From Butyricicoccus pullicaecorum (lineage in GTDB: Bacteria; Bacillota; Clostridia; Oscillospirales; Butyricicoccaceae): 64,000 bases of DNA. The notes beneath the pieces are model-generated. The model worked only from the letters and a program-made list of their open reading frames with translations. It did no database searches and was not told the origin of the DNA. The stretch covers positions 7,310 to 71,309 of the forward strand of contig JAGZIW010000011.1 in the NCBI GenBank assembly GCA_018366035.1. The letters run 5' to 3'. Shown here one piece after another: positions 59,264 through 64,000 of this stretch; within the stretch, counting starts at the first letter, position 1; every line of letters starts with the position of its first letter. The position numbers were made by a program, and so were the translations under genes.

Positions 59264-60634
59264 TTAACCAAAGAACTTGGTAATATATCCCATGACCAGA
59301 ATTGCTACAATACCAATCGGAATGACAATGGTACAATATGTACGTGCCCACGCAGGAAATTTATAGCCATTGCCGCTGTTTGCCTCTGCCATAAAGTTAT
59401 CCCAGCCCCAGCCATTCTTCAGACAGCAGAACAGGACATAAATACATGAACCAATTGGCAGGATATTATTGGAAACCAAGAAATCCTCAAAGTCCAGAAT
59501 ATTACTGCCTAGAAGCTGCACATCGCTCCACAGATTGAATCCCAATACCGTTGGCATAGAGAGCGCAAGCAATGCAATGGTGCCATACAGACACATCTTC
59601 TTACGTGATAAATTGGGAAACAAATCCGTAAAACAGGAAATGATATTTTCCATAACCCCAATGACCGTAGACATGGCGGCGAAAATCATAAACAGGAAGA
59701 ACAGTGCACCCCAAAAACGTCCGCCGGGCATCTGCTCAAACACACTTGGCAGCGTAATAAAAATCAATGGGGGACCAGAACCCGGGTCTACGCCAAAGGC
59801 AAAACAGGAGGGGATTACAATCAGTCCCGAGCATAATGCAACAAAGGTATCCAGTGCTGCAACATGAATGGACTCACCCAACAAAGAGTGTTCCTTGCCA
59901 ATGTAAGAGCCAAAAATCGCCATACCGCCCATACCAACAGACAGCGTGAAGAACGCCTGACTCATCGCCTGATACATGACATTCCAAATGCCATTATCCA
60001 CTATCTTACTGAAATCCGGAATGAGGAAATATTTAAGGCCCTCTTGTGCACCGTCCAAGGTAATTGCACGAATTGCCAGAACCGCCATCAAAATGATGAG
60101 CAGTGCCATCATTTTTTTATTGACTGCCTCAACACCTTCCTTGACACCAAAGGAGCAGACCGCAAAGCCCAAAATCACAGATACCGCCATTGCAATGGTC
60201 ATCGTAACCGGATCTGCAGTTAAGGCATCAAAAGACGCTGTCACCTGCTGTGCAGACATATGGTCAAAGCTTCCATTCACATATTTCAGAAAATATACAA
60301 ACATCCAGCCGGCAATCGTGGTGTAAAACATCATCAGAATAATATTGCCCGCAATTCCAAAGAAGCTCCAAAAATGCCATTTTGTTCCCTTAGGCTCCAG
60401 TTCATGAAAAGAACGGGAAATTGATCGGCGGGAAGCACGACCAACCGAAAATTCCATTGTCATGACAGGAATACCAAAAAAGAGTAAAAAAGCAAGATAC
60501 AGCAAAATAAAGGCCGCACCGCCATATTTGCCGGTGATATACGGAAAACGCCAGACGTTTCCCAGTCCAATTGCACAGCCTGCTGAAATCAGGATAAAGC
60601 CCAATCGTGAGCCAAAAGTTTCACGTTTTTGCAT
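59264..60634 (-). CDS. SNF-family sodium-dependent transporter (NSS), copy 1
   Basis: A 456-residue transporter with 11-12 membrane helices of the LeuT fold. TM1 has LISAGCAIGLGNVWRFPYITGKYGG (sodium and substrate loop, region), TM6 has FFTLSVGMGGMAIFGSYIG. Imports amino acids or related solutes with sodium. AAGGGGG precedes the ATG. It lies 51 nt after a second, related gene, a tandem duplication with about half the residues kept. Confidence 0.93.
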   Translation of the reverse strand: MQKRETFGSRLGFILISAGCAIGLGNVWRFPYITGKYGGAAFILLYLAFLLFFGIPVMTMEFSVGRASRRSISRSFHELEPKGTKWHFWSFFGIAGNIILMMFYTTIAGWMFVYFLKYVNGSFDHMSAQQVTASFDALTADPVTMTIAMAVSVILGFAVCSFGVKEGVEAVNKKMMALLIILMAVLAIRAITLDGAQEGLKYFLIPDFSKIVDNGIWNVMYQAMSQAFFTLSVGMGGMAIFGSYIGKEHSLLGESIHVAALDTFVALCSGLIVIPSCFAFGVDPGSGPPLIFITLPSVFEQMPGGRFWGALFFLFMIFAAMSTVIGVMENIISCFTDLFPNLSRKKMCLYGTIALLALSMPTVLGFNLWSDVQLLGSNILDFEDFLVSNNILPIGSCIYVLFCCLKNGWGWDNFMAEANSGNGYKFPAWARTYCTIVIPIGIVAILVMGYITKFFG

Positions 60635-60685
60635 AAAACAACCCCCTTATAAATGATAAGCGACCAGAAAGTTTGAAACACCCAT

Positions 60686-62065
60686 TTAATTTGCACCAAA
60701 TTTCTGGATATACCCCATAATAAAGATAAAGAATACAATCGCAGGCAGGATCCATGTTACATACACACGCAGAGCTGACGGGAACTTGAGTCCATCACCA
60801 GCATCTGCCTCTGCGATAAAGTTCTTCCAACCCCAGCCATAGCGAGAGGTACAGAACAGCAGATACACCATAGAGCCAAGCGGCAGCAGGTTATTGGATA
60901 CGATAAAATCCTCCAAATCCTGAATATTTCCAACATGCGGAACCTGAAAACCACTCCACAGGTTGAAGCCCAGTACACAAGGCATGGAAATAATTAAGAT
61001 CAAGACCAGATTAAAAAGAATCGTCTTTTTTCGGCTCCAGCCCCAAAGGTCCATACCAAAACAGATGATATTCTCAAATACTGCAATAATGGTTGAAAAA
61101 GCTGCTGCTGCCATAAAGATAAAGAACAGCGTACCCCAAATCCGTCCGCCTGCCATCTGATTGAAGATATTGGGCAGCGTGATAAACAAAAGGTTTGGAC
61201 CAGAATCTGCTTGGATTCCAAATGCAGAGCAGGCAGGGAAAATAATCATACCAGACATCAGCGCGACAAAGGTATCCAGAATTGTAATTGAAATCGCTTC
61301 TCCTGTTAAAGAACGCTCACGACCGATATAGGAACCGAAAATCGCCAGTGCACCAATACCCAGTGACAATGTAAAGAATGCCTGCCCCATCGCAGCGAAG
61401 ATAGACTCAAACAGACCGCCCGGGGCTTCAAACAGCTTAGAAAAATCCGGCTTGATATAGAACGCAATGCCTTCTGCTGCTCCCTCCAAGGTCACTGCAC
61501 GGCCTACCAATACAAAAATGAGGAGAAGCAAGCAGAGCATCATGATTTTATTGATTTTTTCTACGCCATTACGCAGTCCCATTGAACATACGCCGAAGCA
61601 AACCAACACTGTCACAACCATACAGATGGTCATATACATTGGGCTTTGCAGCATCGTACTAAAAGATGCTGTAATATAGTCGCTGTCAACGCCTACAAAC
61701 TCACCCTTTGCCATTTTATAGACATAGGCAATCAGCCAGCCACCGACTGTGGTATAAAACGCCATCAGCAAATAATTGCCAATCATTGCACCATAACTAT
61801 ATAGATGCCACTTGGTTCCCTTTGGCTCCAGCTTATGGAAGGACCGCGCAGCCGAAAGCTGACTGGCACGACCAACAGAAAACTCCATGACCATAATGGG
61901 AAGACCCAGCAGCAGCAAAAACAGCAAATAAATCAAAACAAATGCTGCTCCGCCATATTGACCAGTGATATACGGGAATCGCCAGACATTTCCAAGGCCG
62001 ATTGCACAGCCTGCGGAAATTAAAATAAATCCGAGTCTGGAACTAAATTTTTCTCGTTCTTTCAT
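60686..62065 (-). CDS. SNF-family sodium-dependent transporter (NSS), copy 2
   Basis: A 459-residue paralogue of the preceding gene with the same TM1 (LISAGCAIGLGNVWRFPYIT) and TM6 (FFTLSLGIGALAIFGSYIG) motifs and the conserved EFSVGRAS segment. Differences concentrate in TM3, TM8 and the outer loops, so the two may carry different amino acids. AAAGGG precedes the ATG. Together they form one transcript. Confidence 0.93.
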   Translation of the reverse strand: MKEREKFSSRLGFILISAGCAIGLGNVWRFPYITGQYGGAAFVLIYLLFLLLLGLPIMVMEFSVGRASQLSAARSFHKLEPKGTKWHLYSYGAMIGNYLLMAFYTTVGGWLIAYVYKMAKGEFVGVDSDYITASFSTMLQSPMYMTICMVVTVLVCFGVCSMGLRNGVEKINKIMMLCLLLLIFVLVGRAVTLEGAAEGIAFYIKPDFSKLFEAPGGLFESIFAAMGQAFFTLSLGIGALAIFGSYIGRERSLTGEAISITILDTFVALMSGMIIFPACSAFGIQADSGPNLLFITLPNIFNQMAGGRIWGTLFFIFMAAAAFSTIIAVFENIICFGMDLWGWSRKKTILFNLVLILIISMPCVLGFNLWSGFQVPHVGNIQDLEDFIVSNNLLPLGSMVYLLFCTSRYGWGWKNFIAEADAGDGLKFPSALRVYVTWILPAIVFFIFIMGYIQKFGAN

Positions 62066-62854
62066 GATTTTCTTAACCCTTTCTGCGGAATAACACCGCT
62101 TGGCATTATTTTATCACAGTTTTCTGTCCCTTTCAATAGAAAAACTTGAAGTTGCTTTAACATTAGCACGCTAAAGTAAAACACAAATATGCCTGTCCTA
62201 TCGAGAAAACGCTTCAGCGATTGGCAAACAACTTATAAATCTCTGCACATTTGGACAATATATCATGAAATACGTTTCATTTACAGCATCACAAGTGAAA
62301 TTTTTCCAATTCGATTTCAAAAATAAATTGTTTATGATTTTGTATCCACTTCGCTTTTCGCAGCCTCCAGATTTTCAGCAGCGTCCTCTTTTACACATGC
62401 ATTTATCCCCCTCTGGGGATAAATGTGTATAAGTCTGTGGATATTGTTGATAACCCTACGTTAATATTTTTGTCGAATAGATGTCATGATTCGCGAATTG
62501 TCACGAATCATTACCTTTTGTATAATTTTATAAATAATATTTTGCACATGCCTTGTGGATAATCTTGTGGATATTGTTGATAACGTGATGTTATCAATAC
62601 AATTTTTCCTCAAAAATCATGAGGTTTTCGATTACCTATGGTAGACTCTTTTTTATACACAATATAGTGAACAACTGTGGATAACTCTGTGGACATTGTT
62701 GATAACTCTATGTTGACCTTTTTTCCTGCTCGTTTGAGCGGTTTCTAGATATACAGAACGTAAAATATACATCTGTTTTGTCACATAACAGAGCTATTTT
62801 CTGGACATACTCAGTATAGTCCATTATATTCTATCCACAAAAGGAGGTCTTTCT
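62066..62854. other. Gene-free 790-bp region with DnaA-box array and AT-rich segment
   Basis: No ORF with a ribosome site. 62401-62424 is a perfect 10-bp inverted repeat ATTTATCCCC/GGGGATAAAT with a 4-nt spacer. 62486-62493 and 62504-62511 form ATGATTCG/CGAATCAT. The stretch 62515-62545 is almost pure A and T. The DnaA boxes are listed separately. Confidence 0.75.
62424..62705 (+). other. Three phased DnaA-box triplets (candidate origin or DnaA titration site)
   Basis: Each unit has a TGTGGATAA-type box, 3 nt, TGTGGATAT-type box, 0 nt, TGTTGATAA box. Unit 1: 62424 (TGTGTATAA), 62436, 62445. Unit 2: 62554 (perfect TGTGGATAA), 62566, 62575. Unit 3: 62676 (perfect), 62688 (TGTGGACAT), 62697. 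Units are 130 and 122 bp apart and all point the same way. TTATCCACA is the DnaA consensus, and runs of this kind occur at bacterial origins. dnaA, dnaN, rpmH and the par genes are absent here, so a full oriC is not proven. Confidence 0.75.
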
Positions 62855-63562
62855 ATGGAAAACACAGCACCTGAAGCCCTTCCGGAAAGCGGCGACAGCA
62901 TTGCGCAAACAGGCTCTATTACCACCCATACACGCTATGGTACGATTCACACGATTACCATTGTTGGGCAAATTGAGGGGCATATGGAAGCACCACAGCA
63001 AACAAAAACCACAAAATATGAGCATATCATTCCTCAGATTACTGCAATCGAAGAGTCTGAAGGAATTGATGGCTTGCTGATTTTACTCAATACAGTAGGC
63101 GGTGATGTCGAAGCAGGGCTTGCCATTGCCGAACTGATTGCCGGAATGCAAAAGCCGACAGTATCTCTTGTTCTAGGTGGCGGACATTCGATTGGCGTGC
63201 CGCTTGCTGTCGCTGCAAAACGCTCCTTTATTGCCCCATCTGCCGCTATGACCATTCATCCGGTTCGAATGAGCGGCACTGTAATTGCTTCCCCGCAAAC
63301 TTATTCCTATTTCCAAAAAATACAGGAACGCATCGTTGGCTTTATCACAGCCCATAGTCACGTATCTGCCAAGGAATTTACGCGCATGATGATGGAAACC
63401 GCTGAACTGTCTGCCGATACCGGTACCATTGTGTCCGGAGATGAAGCCGTATCCTGTGGACTGATTGATGACGTCGGCTCCCTCTCAAACGCCTTAGATG
63501 CTTTGCATCAAATGATTGCAAATCAAAAACCGGTCTGCCCTTTTTGCGGACAACACAAATAG
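62855..63562 (+). CDS. tepA: ClpP-fold protease, translocation-enhancing protein TepA
   Basis: A 235-residue cytoplasmic protein of the ClpP/crotonase fold. It has LLILLNTVGGDVEAGLAIAELIA, the Ser in GGGHSIGVPLAVAA as likely nucleophile, and IHPVRMSGTV for the His. The last residues, PVCPFCG, add a CX2C. TepA (YmfB) of Bacillus is required for efficient preprotein translocation and competence-related processing. AAGGAGG is 8 nt before the ATG. Confidence 0.88.
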   Translation: MENTAPEALPESGDSIAQTGSITTHTRYGTIHTITIVGQIEGHMEAPQQTKTTKYEHIIPQITAIEESEGIDGLLILLNTVGGDVEAGLAIAELIAGMQKPTVSLVLGGGHSIGVPLAVAAKRSFIAPSAAMTIHPVRMSGTVIASPQTYSYFQKIQERIVGFITAHSHVSAKEFTRMMMETAELSADTGTIVSGDEAVSCGLIDDVGSLSNALDALHQMIANQKPVCPFCGQHK

Positions 63563-63677
63563 CTGAAAATATGGGACATGCAAGGTTATGTCCTTAGATT
63601 TTGAAAATTCACACTCTTTGCACTCCAAAGATAAAAAATTGATTCTTTCGACATGGCTGAGCTGTTTCTATATTTAT

Positions 63678-63716
63678 ATAAAAAGAACCTCCATGCAAAA
63701 TACATGGAGGTTCTTG
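63678..63716 (-). terminator. Terminator of etfA
   Basis: AAGAACCTCCATG and CATGGAGGTTCTT around TATTTTG, with T residues following on the reverse strand. Confidence 0.9.
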
Positions 63717-63723
63717 TATTCTC

Positions 63724-64000
63724 TTACTTATTCGCCTTTGCAGTGCGGATTGCCTCGATCATCATTGGTACAACCTTGAACAGGTCACCGCAGATGCCGT
63801 AATCAGCAACGTCAAAGATTGGAGCGGTATCGCTCTTATTGACAGCGATGATGCACTCAGAATCCTGCATACCAGCCTTGTGCTGGATTGCACCAGAGAT
63901 GCCCAGCGCAATGTACAGCTTCGGGTGTACAGTCTTACCGGTCTGACCAACCTGATGGTCAACGGTCAGCCAGCCTGCATCGGTTGCAGCACGGGAACCG
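63724..64000 (-). CDS. etfA: Electron transfer flavoprotein alpha subunit, C-terminal fragment (runs off right edge)
   Basis: The last 92 codons are in the window. They read the FAD-binding C-domain of EtfA: GSRAATDAGWLTVDHQVGQTG, VHPKLYIALGISGAIQHKAG, and IIAVNKSDTAPIFDVADYGI, ending in AKANK and TAA at 63726-63724. With EtfB, EtfA carries electrons, in butyrate-forming anaerobes to butyryl-CoA dehydrogenase by flavin bifurcation. The usual bcd-etfB-etfA operon would lie to the right of the window. It has no start codon here, so standard ORF calling misses it. Confidence 0.95.
   Translation of the reverse strand, partial: GSRAATDAGWLTVDHQVGQTGKTVHPKLYIALGISGAIQHKAGMQDSECIIAVNKSDTAPIFDVADYGICGDLFKVVPMMIEAIRTAKANK

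Noticed and set aside
59264..62065. The two SNF genes as a sequence-assembly duplication
   Set aside because: The proteins differ at about half of their residues, so this is an old paralogue pair.
62401..62705. CRISPR array
   Set aside because: Only three units, the repeat is made of DnaA boxes, spacers are of unequal length and no cas genes are present.

Overview
The window is a chromosomal stretch from an anaerobic, low-to-mid GC Firmicute, most likely a member of class Clostridia in the Oscillospirales (a Butyricicoccus/Agathobaculum-like gut bacterium is my best guess, inferred from gene style only). The basis is Firmicute-specific gene content: a DUF1292 protein, infC-rpmI-rplT behind an attenuator leader, a YtrA/YtrB-type ABC locus, PerR, an energy-coupling-factor module, ClpE-like ATPase, TepA, DnaA boxes of the TTATCCACA type, and the C-terminus of an electron-transfer flavoprotein alpha subunit. 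There is no plasmid, phage or transposase gene. It is almost entirely core and metabolic chromosome, with many genes in short operons on both strands.

Layout. 1-720: start of an addB-like gene, then tRNA-Asp, tRNA-Phe and tRNA-Gly under one promoter. 720-1700: a 30-residue orphan peptide gene with its own promoter and terminator, a structured RNA of about 200 nt (possibly 6S) and a DUF1292 gene. 1950-3400: infC (AUU start)-rpmI-rplT with leader. 3465-5390: GntR regulator with an ABC exporter. 5544-10180: a sugar locus with an RpiR regulator, GH4 6-phospho-alpha-glycosidase, PTS EIICB and ChbG-type deacetylase. 10390-18690: trmB, malQ, a HAD-LUD fusion, rsmI, trmN6, a pyruvyl-transferase-family gene, cysE and perR. 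18846-22822: two chemoreceptors. 22995-25779: an operon of GHL10 glycosidase, acyl-ACP thioesterase, degenerate nucleotidyltransferase and HEPN protein. 25917-27254: pyridoxine kinase and a NuoE-like ferredoxin.

27318-28540: a second tRNA-Gly and a reverse-strand tRNA cluster (Gly-Arg-His-Gln-Lys-Val in transcription order). 28594-37040: a long reverse-strand block (rRNA methyltransferase, ecfA1-ecfA2-ecfT, truA, then DUF5711, CvpA-like and ClpE-like). 37252-41228: LTA-synthase-like sulfatase and YgiQ radical SAM protein. 41427-48439: sulfite/nitrite reductase, azlCD, a third chemoreceptor and a glycosyltransferase. 48670-59053: a forward block with a cyclophilin, a GDPD-like pseudoenzyme, an ABC-F protein, YdcF, prfA-tsaC-coaE, M18 aminopeptidase, VWA protein and a MsmK-type ATPase. 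59264-62065: two tandem SNF-family transporters. 62401-62705: a DnaA-box array in a 790-bp gene-free region. 62855-64000: TepA and the end of etfA.

The two strongest unexplained signals are (i) three related mini-elements of about 70-90 bp, each inserted exactly at the 3' end of a tRNA gene (Asp, Lys, Gln), flanked by a duplicate of that tRNA's 3' end and carrying an inverted copy of the same T-arm so that the closing stem changes with the host tRNA; and (ii) three phased copies of a DnaA-box triplet next to an AT-rich segment without dnaA nearby. Other points of interest are the 30-residue peptide gene, the HAD-LUD fusion, the alpha-type GH4 paired with a ChbG deacetylase, and the HEPN/degenerate-nucleotidyltransferase pair attached to an acyl-ACP thioesterase.
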